Positions 51,201 to 60,698 of a stretch of DNA of 64,000 nucleotides are shown here, piece by piece. Made by a program: the position numbers and the translations under genes. The first letter of the stretch is position 1; each line of letters starts with the position of its first letter. Where the stretch lies: assembly GCA_903857495.1 (NCBI GenBank), contig CAIOFF010000035.1, forward strand, positions 124,001 through 188,000. Reading direction: 5' to 3'. This DNA is from an uncultured Holophagaceae bacterium. GTDB taxonomy: Bacteria; Acidobacteriota; Holophagae; Holophagales; Holophagaceae. Under the pieces are notes generated by a model, which made no database searches, had not been told where the DNA came from, and saw only the letters and a list, made by a program, of their open reading frames with translations.

Positions 51201-51389
51201 GTGCATCTCCACCAGGGAGCCGTCGGCCACGAAGAGCTGGGCCTTGGCCGGGGTGAGCCGCTCCCGGCCCTGGAGCTCGCCGGGGATCGTCCGCAGGGCC
51301 CGGAGCCACTCGGCAGGTTCCACCGCCTCGGGCATGCAGAGCAGGAAACCCCGGTCTTGGGGCCGATACTGGAGGAAGGGATTCAGCAT
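48264..51389 (-). CDS. SNF2-family DNA helicase/ATPase
   Basis: [21 protein letters not shown]...[20 protein letters not shown]...[13 protein letters not shown]...[17 protein letters not shown]...[31 protein letters not shown]. Confidence 0.97.
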   Translation of the reverse strand: [1041 protein letters not shown]

Positions 51390-51433
51390 GGCGCCCCGCT
51401 GCGGCGGTAGGCTGAGAGCCGGGGGGCGGAGCG

Positions 51434-51868
51434 ATGCGACTTGGATTTGCTAGCGATCATGCTGGATTCGACCTGAAGGAGCGGCTCAAGGGCTGGGCGC
51501 GGGAACACGGTCATGAGGTGGTGGATTTCGGCACGGACGGCTCGGCCTCGGTGGACTATCCGGATTTCGCGCACCGCGCGGCAGAGGGCAGGGATCAGTG
51601 GGAGCGCCTGGTGTTGGTCTGCGGATCCGGCATCGGCATCAGCATCGCGGCCAACCGCCATGCTGGCATCCGCTGCGCGCTGGTGACCTCCCCCGAGCAC
51701 GCGGCACTGGCTCGGCAGCACAATGACGCAAACGCCATCGCTTTCGGCCAGCGGCTAACGGATCCGCTCAATGCAGAATCCTACCTGAAAATCTTCCTGG
51801 ATACACCTTTTGAAGGTGGCCGGCACCAGGGGCGGGTCGACAAGATCGAGTGGAAAGGCTGCTGCTGA
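51434..51868 (+). CDS. rpiB: ribose-5-phosphate isomerase B
   Basis: LGFASDHAGFDLKERLKGWAREHGHEVVDFGTDGSASVDYPDFAHRAAE...LVCGSGIGISIAANRHAGIRCALV. Confidence 0.96.
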   Translation: MRLGFASDHAGFDLKERLKGWAREHGHEVVDFGTDGSASVDYPDFAHRAAEGRDQWERLVLVCGSGIGISIAANRHAGIRCALVTSPEHAALARQHNDANAIAFGQRLTDPLNAESYLKIFLDTPFEGGRHQGRVDKIEWKGCC

Positions 51869-52584
51869 TGCGCGGAACCGAGGAATTACGCCTCCTGACC
51901 CTGGAAAAGAGCGTGCAATTGCACGCCTCCGGTTCCTGCCTGGTGAAGCTGGGCCGGACCCACGTCCTCTGCGCCGCCAGCCTGGAGGAGCGGGTGCCCG
52001 GCTGGATGAAGGGGCGGGGCCAGGGCTGGCTCACCGCCGAATACGGGATGCTGCCCGCCGCCACCCACACGCGGTCGGATCGCGAGGCGGCCCGGGGCAA
52101 GCAGCAGGGGCGCACCGTGGAGATCCAGCGGCTCATCGGCCGCAGCCTGCGCCAGGCCGTGGACCTGGGTGCCCTGGGTGAGCGCACCCTCACCGTGGAC
52201 TGCGACGTGCTCAATGCCGATGGCGGGACCCGCTGCGCGGCCATCACGGGTGCCTGGGTGGCCGTGGCGCTTGCGCTGCGGGGCCAGGGGCTGGAGGGCG
52301 CCCTGGTGCGCCAGGTGGCCGCCGTGAGCGCCGGGATCGTGGAGGCCGGCGAGGGTCGGCACGGGCTCGTGTTGGATCTGGAATACGAGGAGGACCACCT
52401 GGCCGCCGTGGACTGCAACCTGGTGGCGGCGCGCCTCCAGGGGGGCGGCGAGCTGGAGCTGGTGGAGCTGCAGGGCACCGGTGAAGGCCGGTCCTTCACC
52501 CGCGCCGAGGCGGCGGGGCTCATGGACCTGGGCCTGGCGGGCTGCGCAGCGCTCATGGAGGCGCAGCGGATCGCCCTCGCATGA
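51868..52584 (+). CDS. rph: ribonuclease PH
   Basis: LHASGSCLVKLGRTHVLCAASLEERVPGWMKGRGQGWLTAEYGMLPAATHTRSDREAARGKQQGRTVEIQRLIGRSLRQAVDL. Confidence 0.96.
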   Translation: MRGTEELRLLTLEKSVQLHASGSCLVKLGRTHVLCAASLEERVPGWMKGRGQGWLTAEYGMLPAATHTRSDREAARGKQQGRTVEIQRLIGRSLRQAVDLGALGERTLTVDCDVLNADGGTRCAAITGAWVAVALALRGQGLEGALVRQVAAVSAGIVEAGEGRHGLVLDLEYEEDHLAAVDCNLVAARLQGGGELELVELQGTGEGRSFTRAEAAGLMDLGLAGCAALMEAQRIALA

Positions 52585-55316
52585 GAGCCCTGCTGCTGGC
52601 AGCGGCCCTGCCCGCCCTGTTGGCGGGTCAGGGCACGCCAGCAGCAGCACCAGACAAGCCGGCGGCGCCCCGGCGCATCGAGGTCACCCTCCAGCCCCCG
52701 GACATGGTGTTCCGGTTCCTGCCCCGGGTGGTCATCCCGGGCATGCCCCGGGTGGCGGTGGCCCTGAGCGGTGGCGGCGCCCGGGGCCTGGCGCACATCG
52801 GGGTCCTCCAGCGCCTGGAGGAAGTGGGCTATCCCCTGGACAGCCTCACGGGCACCAGCGCCGGGGCCCTCGTGGGGGCCCTCTACGCCAGCGGGTTCTC
52901 CGGGCGCGAGGTGGAAGATCTCTTCAGCCGTCTGGACCTCACCCGCGCCTTCCTCGAGCCCCTCTGGCGGAACCCCGGCGAGACACTGGAAGAACAGGAA
53001 GACCGCAGCGCCCCCTTCCTCTCCGTCGAGCGCCACGAGGGCCGCCTGAGCCTGGCCCAGGGCCTCCGCAGCGGGGTGGAGGTGCAGCACACGCTGCAGG
53101 GCCTGCTGGCGCGAGGTGCTTACTTCTCCGGCGGGGACTTCAACCGGCTCCAGCGTCCCCTGCGCGTGCTGGCCACCAACCTGGAGACGGGCCAGGGCCG
53201 GGTCTTCGACCGCGGCGACCTGGTGGAGGCTGTGCGCGCCTCCATGTCCATTCCCGGCGGCTTCCGGCCCGTGGTGATCGAGGGGCAGCAGTATGTGGAC
53301 GGCGCCCTGGTGGAGAACCTGCCCGTGACCACGGCCAAGGAGGCCTTCCACCCGGACCTGGTCATCGGCATCGACACCAGCGCGCCGCTGGAGCGGCGGC
53401 CCTCCACGAGCATCTTCTCGGTGGCGGCCCGCAGCCTGGACCTGGTGGTGGAGCGGCGCCAGTGGGAGAGCCGCGCCGCGGCGGACTTCCTCATCCGCCC
53501 CGAGATCAAGGACGTGCCCTTCCTGGAATACGGGGTTCATGGGTCCAAGCTGGTGCGGCAGGGCCGGGAGGCCTTCGAGGCCCGGCGGGATGCCCTGGAC
53601 CACCTGCTTCGCACCCACCTTGACCAGGAGCGGCTGGACATCTCCCGGGTGGCTGTGGATGTTCCAAGCGGCCTCAAGTCGCGAGTGGCGGTGATCCTGG
53701 CGGAGGCGCTGCAGTCCGGCAAGGATGGCATCCGCGTCCAGGACGCCCAGATCCTGCTGCAGCAGATCCTGGTCCACGGCCAGGCCCAGGAAGCCTGGAT
53801 CACCGTGGATGGCGACCGGGTGCTCACGGTCCACCTGCGGCCCTTCCCGGCGGTGTCGGCGGTGGAGACCGCGGTGCCGGAGGCCTGGCGCCCGTATGTC
53901 CTGGAGCTGGCGGAGACTGCGATTCCGGCGGGAGAGCCCTTCAACCCCGAGTCCTTCGGTCGGCTCATGGCCCAGGTGGTCTACCAGTGCCTCATGGAGG
54001 GCCAGCCCCTCATGGACGCGCGAGGCTCCCGCTTCGATGCCGCCACCGGGCAGGTCCACATCGTCCTCCGGGAGCCCCTGGTGACGAAGGTCGAGGTGCG
54101 GACCCCCCCGGGCACCTCGCTGGACGAGGCCCAGCTCCTGGGGCTGCTTGGGCCGCTGCAGGGCCGCCCCTTCCGGCCCACCCTGCTTCAGACCCGCATC
54201 GCCTTGGCGGAGCACCGGCTCCACCTTGCGGAGCTGCGCTATCAGGTCCGGCCCGAGGGCATTGATGCCCTGACCATCACCCTGGTACCGGTGCCCCAGC
54301 AGCAGGAGCGCCTTGACCTCTCTGTGGGCTACGAGTCCATCCTGGGAGGCACCCTGGGACTGGCCTACCGAGCCCTGGACCTGGGCTTCAAGGGCACGGA
54401 GCTGGAGCTGAGCGGCATCCGGAACCGGCTGCAGGAGCAGGCTGCCCTGAGCCTGCGCAGCCCCTTTGGCTTCTCGCCGGGCACCGGCATCGAGTTCGAT
54501 GCGAGCTACTGGCAGCAGCGCCTGGACGTGCCGCTCTACTGGCGGACCCCGGCGCTGCCCGGCAACGGGCTGGATGCCCGCATCAGTGCCTCCGACCTGA
54601 TGGTGAAGACCTACTTCCGCTTCAGCAACCTGGGCACGGGCAAGGTGAGCCTGGACCTGAGCCGACGCGACGCGGCCTACCGGGAGGACGGCCAGCGGGC
54701 CACACAGACCCAGGACGCGTTCTTCCTGTCAGGCGAGTGGGACAACTTCGACCGGCGCACCCTCCCGCGGGAGGGGCTCCTGGTTCGCGCCCGGTTCGGG
54801 GCGGGCCACGCCCATGCGGGGCAGTTGCCGGCCACCGACTTCCTGCAGAGCTACTTCCGGGCCCGGGGCCTCACGACCTTCGGCGACCTCGTGGGGGCGG
54901 ACCTGGACGTGGAGTGGGGCCAGGGCCGGAACCTGCCCCTGGACCGCTGGTGGGTGATCGGCGGGCCTTCCTTTGTCGTCGGCTCCCGGTCCATGGGCTT
55001 CATGGTCCCGAACTTCGCTGCGCTCCGCTTCGGCATCCCGTTCCGCTTCTACCTGGGCCTGGGCCTCACGGTGGAGCTGGCCCCCCGCTTCGACCTCGCC
55101 TGGGTGTCCCAGAGCCGCTCGGCCCTGCTGGACGGCAGCGCCTCCCCCCGGGGCCAGGGGGCGGGACTCGTGCTCCGCACCGCCCTATCCAACTTCTACG
55201 TGGAGCTGGCCTACGGCTTCCTCAAGCTGCACACCCCCCAGGAGAGCGCCCGGACCGTGGGCAGCTTCAACTTCCTGATCGGCACGCAGCCCTTCGACCT
55301 CTGGAAGCGTCACTGA
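52581..55316 (+). CDS. patatin-like phospholipase fused to BamA-like outer-membrane barrel (PlpD/type Vd-like)
   Basis: VALSGGGARGLAHIGVLQRLEEVGYPLDSLTGTSAGALVGALYASG; POTRA-like VTKVEVRTPPGTSLDEAQLLGLLGPLQGRPF; C-terminal barrel. Confidence 0.92.
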   Translation: MRALLLAAALPALLAGQGTPAAAPDKPAAPRRIEVTLQPPDMVFRFLPRVVIPGMPRVAVALSGGGARGLAHIGVLQRLEEVGYPLDSLTGTSAGALVGALYASGFSGREVEDLFSRLDLTRAFLEPLWRNPGETLEEQEDRSAPFLSVERHEGRLSLAQGLRSGVEVQHTLQGLLARGAYFSGGDFNRLQRPLRVLATNLETGQGRVFDRGDLVEAVRASMSIPGGFRPVVIEGQQYVDGALVENLPVTTAKEAFHPDLVIGIDTSAPLERRPSTSIFSVAARSLDLVVERRQWESRAAADFLIRPEIKDVPFLEYGVHGSKLVRQGREAFEARRDALDHLLRTHLDQERLDISRVAVDVPSGLKSRVAVILAEALQSGKDGIRVQDAQILLQQILVHGQAQEAWITVDGDRVLTVHLRPFPAVSAVETAVPEAWRPYVLELAETAIPAGEPFNPESFGRLMAQVVYQCLMEGQPLMDARGSRFDAATGQVHIVLREPLVTKVEVRTPPGTSLDEAQLLGLLGPLQGRPFRPTLLQTRIALAEHRLHLAELRYQVRPEGIDALTITLVPVPQQQERLDLSVGYESILGGTLGLAYRALDLGFKGTELELSGIRNRLQEQAALSLRSPFGFSPGTGIEFDASYWQQRLDVPLYWRTPALPGNGLDARISASDLMVKTYFRFSNLGTGKVSLDLSRRDAAYREDGQRATQTQDAFFLSGEWDNFDRRTLPREGLLVRARFGAGHAHAGQLPATDFLQSYFRARGLTTFGDLVGADLDVEWGQGRNLPLDRWWVIGGPSFVVGSRSMGFMVPNFAALRFGIPFRFYLGLGLTVELAPRFDLAWVSQSRSALLDGSASPRGQGAGLVLRTALSNFYVELAYGFLKLHTPQESARTVGSFNFLIGTQPFDLWKRH

Positions 55317-55360
55317 TACCCTGAAGGTCTGTTTTCCATCGCTCTTTGCCCGAGGCTGCC

Positions 55361-56722
55361 ATGCGCTACCTGCCCTCTTCCCCTGTTGAGGATCAAGCCC
55401 TCCTGGACGCCATCGGCGTTCCCGCCGCAGAGTCATTGCTGGCGGGCATTCCCGAAGCCCTCCGGCTCGGTCGCGAGCTGGACCTGCCCGAGGGAGGCTC
55501 CGAGCAGGAGGTGGCCTGGCAGATGATGGGACAGGCCAACCGGAACATGCGCTTCTGCGCCCAGTTCCTCGGCGCCGGCGCCTACGACCACTTCGTGCCC
55601 TCGGCCATCGACGCGCTCATCAGCCGCCAGGAGTGGTTCACGGCCTACACGCCCTACCAGCCCGAGATCAGCCAGGGCACCCTGCAGCATATCTTCGAGT
55701 ACCAGACGCTGATCTGCGATCTCACGGGCCTGGAGGTCACCAACGCCAGCCTCTACGACGGCGGCACCGCCTGTGTGGAGGCGGCGCTCATGGCCGTGCG
55801 CGTGGCCAAGAAGCGCAGCACCGTGCTGGTGAGCCGGGGCCTGCACCCGATGTACCGCGAGGTGCTCAAGACCAACTTCGCGCCCCACGACGACCTGCAT
55901 CTGGTGGAAGTGGGCCTGAAGGACGGCGTCACGGACCTGGCAGACCTGGCCGCCAAGCTGAACGGCGACGTGGCCGCGGTGCTGGTGGGCTATCCCAACT
56001 TCCTGGGCGCCGTGGAGGACCTCACGGCCCTGGCGGCTCCCATCCACGCCGCGGGCGCCCTGCTGGTGAGCGTCACCCAGGAGGCCTTCGCCTTCGGCTG
56101 GTTCGAGGCTCCGGGCAGGGCGGGTGCGGACATGGCCTGCGGCGAGGCCATGAGCCTGGGCAACAAGCCCAACTTCGGCGGGCCCTTCCTGGGCTTCCTC
56201 GCCGTGAAGGATGCCCACAAGCGCGAGATCCCCGGCCGCGTGGTCGGCCAGACGAAGGACCTGGAGGGGCGCACCGGCTACGTGCTGACCCTGACGGCCC
56301 GCGAGCAGCACATCCGCCGCGACAAGGCCACCAGCAACATCTGCTCGAACCAGGGCCTGGTGGCCCTGCGCGCCAACATCTTCATGCACCTGGCCGGGCC
56401 TGCGGGCCTGACGGGACTCGCAGAGCTGAACGCCGCCAAGGCCCAGCACCTGCGGGAACGGCTGCTGGAGCTGCCGGATCTGGAGCCGGTCTTCGACCAG
56501 CCCTTCTTCAACGAGTTCGTGCTGCGCTACCAGGGCGACTACGCCGCGCTGGAGGCGGCCTGCCTGAAGGAGAGCCTGCTGCCGGGGCTGGACCTGGGCC
56601 GCTTCTATCCCGAATATCAGGGCTGCATCCTGTGGTGCGCCACGGAGCTGCACACCCGCCAGATGATCGAGAGCCTCGTCGAGATCCTCGCCCGCGTCCC
56701 TGTCCTTGCCGAGGAGGTGTGA
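55361..56722 (+). CDS. gcvPA: glycine dehydrogenase (decarboxylating) subunit 1
   Basis: MRYLPSSPVEDQALLDAIG...RFCAQFLGAGAYDHFVPSAIDALISRQEWFTAYTPYQPEISQGTLQHIFEYQTLICDLTGLEVTNASLYDGGTAC. Confidence 0.97.
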   Translation: MRYLPSSPVEDQALLDAIGVPAAESLLAGIPEALRLGRELDLPEGGSEQEVAWQMMGQANRNMRFCAQFLGAGAYDHFVPSAIDALISRQEWFTAYTPYQPEISQGTLQHIFEYQTLICDLTGLEVTNASLYDGGTACVEAALMAVRVAKKRSTVLVSRGLHPMYREVLKTNFAPHDDLHLVEVGLKDGVTDLADLAAKLNGDVAAVLVGYPNFLGAVEDLTALAAPIHAAGALLVSVTQEAFAFGWFEAPGRAGADMACGEAMSLGNKPNFGGPFLGFLAVKDAHKREIPGRVVGQTKDLEGRTGYVLTLTAREQHIRRDKATSNICSNQGLVALRANIFMHLAGPAGLTGLAELNAAKAQHLRERLLELPDLEPVFDQPFFNEFVLRYQGDYAALEAACLKESLLPGLDLGRFYPEYQGCILWCATELHTRQMIESLVEILARVPVLAEEV

Positions 56723-56724
56723 CC

Positions 56725-58254
56725 ATGTTCCTGCGCCAGCGCGAACCCCTCTCCTTCGAGCGCTCGGTCCCCGGCAAGCGGGGCATGGACCTGCCGAAAG
56801 CGGACGTGCCCGCCGCCCGCGACACCCGCCCCGCCCACCTGAAGCGCAGCGGCTTCGCGGCCCTGCCCGAGCTGAGCGAGGTGGAAGTCATCCGCCACTT
56901 CACACGGCTTTCGAAGTGGAACTACGGCGTGGACGATGGCATCTACCCTCTGGGCTCCTGCACCATGAAGCACAACCCCCGGCTGAATGAGAAGGTCGCG
57001 GGCCTGCCCGGCTTCACGGACAGCCACCCCATGGCGCCCGATGCTCTGGTCCAGGGCAACCTGGAGCTGATCTACGACCTGCAGGCGTGGCTGCAGGAGA
57101 TCACGGGCCTGCCCGGCGTCACCCTGCAGCCCAGCGCCGGTGCCGCCGGCGAGCTCACGGGCGTGATGCTCATCCGCGCCTACCACGTGAGCCGGGGCGC
57201 CAAGCGCCGCGTCATCCTCATTCCCGATAGCGGTCACGGCACCAATCCCGCCACCGCCGCCATGGCGGGCTATGAGGTGGTGGAGCTGCCCTCGCTGCCG
57301 GATGGCACCATCGCTTTCGACGATGTCACCGATCCCGCCAGCGGCAAGACCCGCAAGGGCCTGCGGACGCTGGTGGCGGAGCTGGGTCCCGAGATCGCGG
57401 GGGCCATGATCACCAACCCCAACACCGTGGGCGTCTTCGAGTACCGCTTCAAGGAAGTCAGCGACCTCTTGCACAGCGTCGATGCGCTGGTCTACATGGA
57501 CGGCGCCAACATGAACGCCCTGGTGGGCGTGGCGCGGCCCGGCGACTTCGGCGTGGACGTCATGCACCTGAACCTGCACAAGACCTTCTCGACGCCCCAC
57601 GGCGGCGGGGGCCCCGGCGCGGGCCCGGTCTGCTGCGCGGAGCGCCTCATGCCCTTCCTGCCGGTGCCCGTGGTGGTCCGCGACACCGTGAAGGTGGGCG
57701 AGGGCGAAGTGCCCCGGCACACCTACCGCTGGGACTGGGACCGCCCGGAGAGCATCGGCAAGGTGCACACGTTCTATGGCAACTTCGGGATCCTGGTGCG
57801 GGCCATGACCTACTGCCTGAGCCATGGCTCCGATGGCCTGAAGGCCGCGACCCTGCGCGCCATCGTGAACGCCAACTACATCCGCGTCCGGCTCAAGGGG
57901 GCCTACTCGCTGCACATCGACTCGCCCAGTCTGCACGAGGTGGTCTTCAGCGACACGCTGCAGGCCAAGCACGATGTGCACACCCTGGACATCGCCAAGC
58001 GCCTCATCGACCACGGCTACCACCCGCCGACGATCTACTTCCCGCTCATCGTGCCCGGCGCGCTGATGATCGAGCCCACCGAGAGCGAAGGAAAGGACGA
58101 GCTGGACGCCTTCTGCGACACCATGCTGCAGATCGCCAGGGAGGCCGAGGAGAACCCGGACCTGCTGCACCAGGCGCCCGTGCTGGCGCCCCTGCGCCGC
58201 CTCGACGAGACCACCGCCGCCCGCAAGCCCGTGCTGCGATGGACGAAGCCCTAG
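56725..58254 (+). CDS. gcvPB: glycine dehydrogenase (decarboxylating) subunit 2
   Basis: YGVDDGIYPLGSCTMKHNPRLNEKVAGLPGF...DVMHLNLHKTFSTPHGGGGPGAGPV. Confidence 0.97.
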   Translation: MFLRQREPLSFERSVPGKRGMDLPKADVPAARDTRPAHLKRSGFAALPELSEVEVIRHFTRLSKWNYGVDDGIYPLGSCTMKHNPRLNEKVAGLPGFTDSHPMAPDALVQGNLELIYDLQAWLQEITGLPGVTLQPSAGAAGELTGVMLIRAYHVSRGAKRRVILIPDSGHGTNPATAAMAGYEVVELPSLPDGTIAFDDVTDPASGKTRKGLRTLVAELGPEIAGAMITNPNTVGVFEYRFKEVSDLLHSVDALVYMDGANMNALVGVARPGDFGVDVMHLNLHKTFSTPHGGGGPGAGPVCCAERLMPFLPVPVVVRDTVKVGEGEVPRHTYRWDWDRPESIGKVHTFYGNFGILVRAMTYCLSHGSDGLKAATLRAIVNANYIRVRLKGAYSLHIDSPSLHEVVFSDTLQAKHDVHTLDIAKRLIDHGYHPPTIYFPLIVPGALMIEPTESEGKDELDAFCDTMLQIAREAEENPDLLHQAPVLAPLRRLDETTAARKPVLRWTKP

Positions 58255-58270
58255 GCAGTCGCTTTCAGTC

Positions 58271-58312
58271 CAGACAAAAAGAAGCGGGGTCGCCCCCGCT
58301 TCTTTTTGTCTG
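58271..58312. terminator. bidirectional terminator hairpin between gcvPB and multicopper oxidase 1
   Basis: CAGACAAAAAGAAGCGGGG-tcgc-CCCCGCTTCTTTTTGTCTG, 19-bp perfect stem with A/T tracts. Confidence 0.9.
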
Positions 58313-58330
58313 CTCGCCTGGCCCTTGGGG

Positions 58331-60571
58331 CTACTTCACCACCATGGTCCGCATCATGTCGTGCTCTTCGTGCTCGAGGATGTGGCAGTGCCAGACGTAC
58401 TCGTGGCCGCCGGTGCGGGGGCTGACGGGGATCTTGAAGGGTACTTGGGGCAGGTTGAACTGCATGATCACCGTGGTGACCTCGCCCGGGTGCATCTTGA
58501 CCGTCTCCTTCCAGCCCACCTCAGTGGCTTCGGGACCGCGCGCGGGGTAGGCAGGGTTGTAGACCGGGACCGCGGGCGTGCCGAGGGGCGTGGCCATGTA
58601 GGCGACGGTGTCGAAGGCCTGGCGGGAGAGGATCTGGGCATTGGCCAGGTGGAAGTGGATCGGGTGGGTGTCCCCGGTGAGGTTGGCGATCTGCCAGACC
58701 TCGGTGCCGCCGCTGACGGGCGTCTCGGTGGCGAGGGAGCCGGCCAGATCCTTGGGGTCGTAGTAGGGGCGGCCGAAGTCCCCGGTGGGGCCAGCTACGT
58801 TGGTGCCGAGCATCTGGATGAGGCGGTTGTTGAGGTCGACGGCTTCGTTCAGGGTCAGCTGGCGGACCACGATGCCCTTGCGGGTGGGGATGGGCAGGGG
58901 CGCGGTGGTGATGGCGTTCCAGCTCAGCTTGCTGACGACAGTGGAGGCCACCGGGCCAGCCAGTGGCAGGTCCATCAGGGAGTTGGAGTCCCCGGCCAGG
59001 GGCGTGGCGGGGATGAGCTTCGAGGGCAGGTCCTTGGCCATGGTCTTGACGTCCAGCTTGACCTCGAAGCGCATGAGGATGGAGGTGTCACCGATGCCAA
59101 GCGCGTTGGGGTAGTCGTTCTCAGGAGCGCCGTTGGGGTAGGGCCCGGGGGCATTGTTGTAGAGGATGTAATTCTTGCCGCCCTTCCCGTTGAGGTCGAG
59201 CACCAGGTCCAGGCGCTCGGCCGGGGCGACGATCAGGCTGCCGCCGGGGGCCGCGGGGTTCACATAGCGTCCGCCGCCGGCATCCGTCAAGGTGATCAGA
59301 TTGGCCTGAGGTACGCTCACCGGGTGAGCCAGGAAGCCGCCCTCGGTACCGATGACGGTCCAGGCGGGGCCGGGCTTGGTGAAGTCCGGCTGGCCGGAGC
59401 CGTTGTCTTCGTAGAGGGCCAGGTTCAGCACCCGGGCATTGCAGGCGTTGAGAACGCGGAGGCGGTAGCGGCGTGGATCCACGGTGGCCTTGGGGTAGGC
59501 GGCGCCGTTGACCAGCATGGTGTCGCCGAAGGCCTCGGGCACCACGGACACGGAGGGAGATGTGCTGGTGTTCCAGCGGTTCGGATCGTACTCGTAGGGG
59601 TACCAGAGGTCCCCGCGGCCCTGGGCGGAGCCCGGGAAGGGGAGGGCGGTCGGGTCGCTGGGTCCGCTGCCGTTCTGGAAGATCTTGTCCTGGAAGATCA
59701 GGGGCAGCTCGCGGCCACCGTTTTCAACGAAGGCGGGCAGCCCGAAGTCACGCACCAGGGTGGACTCGTAGTAGTCCCGGAGGATGTAGGCAGAGGCCAC
59801 GCCGGCATAGGCGTTCAGGCGGGTGATGCCCATGGCGTGGTCGTGGTACCACATCAGGCGGGCGCTCTGGTTGTTGGGGTAGTAGTACTCGGCCTCGTTC
59901 ACCGGCACGGTCTTCGCCGCAGTCTCCAGGGGGCGCAGCACCGCGTTCTGCACGAAGCTGACCCCCTTGTTGCCGATGCGGTCAAAGAAGGCGAAGGGGC
60001 CGCCGTCGCTGAACCAGGGCACCAGCCCGCCGTGGAGGTGGGTACTGGTGCGGTTCTGGGTCACGCTTGGGTCCGAGCCCTGGATGCTGGTGTCCACAGG
60101 AAGGATGTGCTTGTCGGGCAGGTTGTTGCGGAAGGTGATCTGGGTGGGGACCCCCTTCTGGGCGATGATGATGCCGCCGAGGTGCTTCTGCGGCACCAGG
60201 GCGCCCGCGGCCACGCCCAGGGCCAGGGTGGGGTTGTAGCCCCAGAGCGTGGTGGGCGGCAGGCTCGGGTGCAGCTGGTCCTTGAACTGGTTGATCTCGA
60301 TGGTGTAGTGGCTGGCGGTGAGGGTGCTGCCCGTGAAGCGGCGGGTGCCGTCCGGCTGCGCCACAGGGATCAGCCCCGGAGCCCGGAGCTCGGTCATGAA
60401 CTTGGTGAGCACCGGGCTGGACTGCCAGGTGGACGGGGGCGGGGGCGCGTAGGCGCCCTGCGCCTTGAGGCTCTGACCCGAGGCCAGCAGGAGGGCCGCC
60501 AGGCCGAGGAAGGGAAGCCCGGACCGGAAGGGCCGGGAGAAGAGGGCAGGCTGAGACAGGTTGTTATTCAT
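58331..60571 (-). CDS. multicopper oxidase 1 (CotA/bilirubin-oxidase-like)
   Basis: STHLHGGLVPW, LMWYHDHAMGITRLN, THPIHFHLANAQILS, HEYVWHCHILEHEEHDMMRTM copper-ligand motifs. Confidence 0.95.
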   Translation of the reverse strand: MNNNLSQPALFSRPFRSGLPFLGLAALLLASGQSLKAQGAYAPPPPSTWQSSPVLTKFMTELRAPGLIPVAQPDGTRRFTGSTLTASHYTIEINQFKDQLHPSLPPTTLWGYNPTLALGVAAGALVPQKHLGGIIIAQKGVPTQITFRNNLPDKHILPVDTSIQGSDPSVTQNRTSTHLHGGLVPWFSDGGPFAFFDRIGNKGVSFVQNAVLRPLETAAKTVPVNEAEYYYPNNQSARLMWYHDHAMGITRLNAYAGVASAYILRDYYESTLVRDFGLPAFVENGGRELPLIFQDKIFQNGSGPSDPTALPFPGSAQGRGDLWYPYEYDPNRWNTSTSPSVSVVPEAFGDTMLVNGAAYPKATVDPRRYRLRVLNACNARVLNLALYEDNGSGQPDFTKPGPAWTVIGTEGGFLAHPVSVPQANLITLTDAGGGRYVNPAAPGGSLIVAPAERLDLVLDLNGKGGKNYILYNNAPGPYPNGAPENDYPNALGIGDTSILMRFEVKLDVKTMAKDLPSKLIPATPLAGDSNSLMDLPLAGPVASTVVSKLSWNAITTAPLPIPTRKGIVVRQLTLNEAVDLNNRLIQMLGTNVAGPTGDFGRPYYDPKDLAGSLATETPVSGGTEVWQIANLTGDTHPIHFHLANAQILSRQAFDTVAYMATPLGTPAVPVYNPAYPARGPEATEVGWKETVKMHPGEVTTVIMQFNLPQVPFKIPVSPRTGGHEYVWHCHILEHEEHDMMRTMVVK

Positions 60572-60660
60572 GGGGTGAAACTCCAGGATGACAAACGTTG
60601 AGCAGCGGGGACCCCGCAGCGGGCAAACCAGGTAGATCTAAAAGCCTATGGATAGATAGG

Positions 60661-60698
60661 TGTTTAAACAATTAGTAGTACTCCGTAAGTAGTACTAC
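60661..60698. promoter_or_regulatory. AT-rich upstream region with small palindromes and a direct repeat
   Basis: TGTTTAAACA (60661-60670), AGTAGTACT at 60674-60682 and 60688-60696 (14-nt period), GTAGTACTAC palindrome (60689-60698), upstream of multicopper oxidase 1. Confidence 0.4.

Noticed and set aside
49377-51410. 677-aa plus-strand ORF
   Set aside because: Antisense shadow of the SNF2 helicase; low-complexity G/A/L/Q-rich translation
51768-54224. 818-aa minus-strand ORF
   Set aside because: Antisense to rph and the patatin gene; composition typical of shadow frames
55633-56724. N-terminal extension of the 873-aa ORF containing GcvPB
   Set aside because: Out-of-frame over gcvPA; true gcvPB start is the ATG at 56725 right after an SD-like GAGGAGGTG
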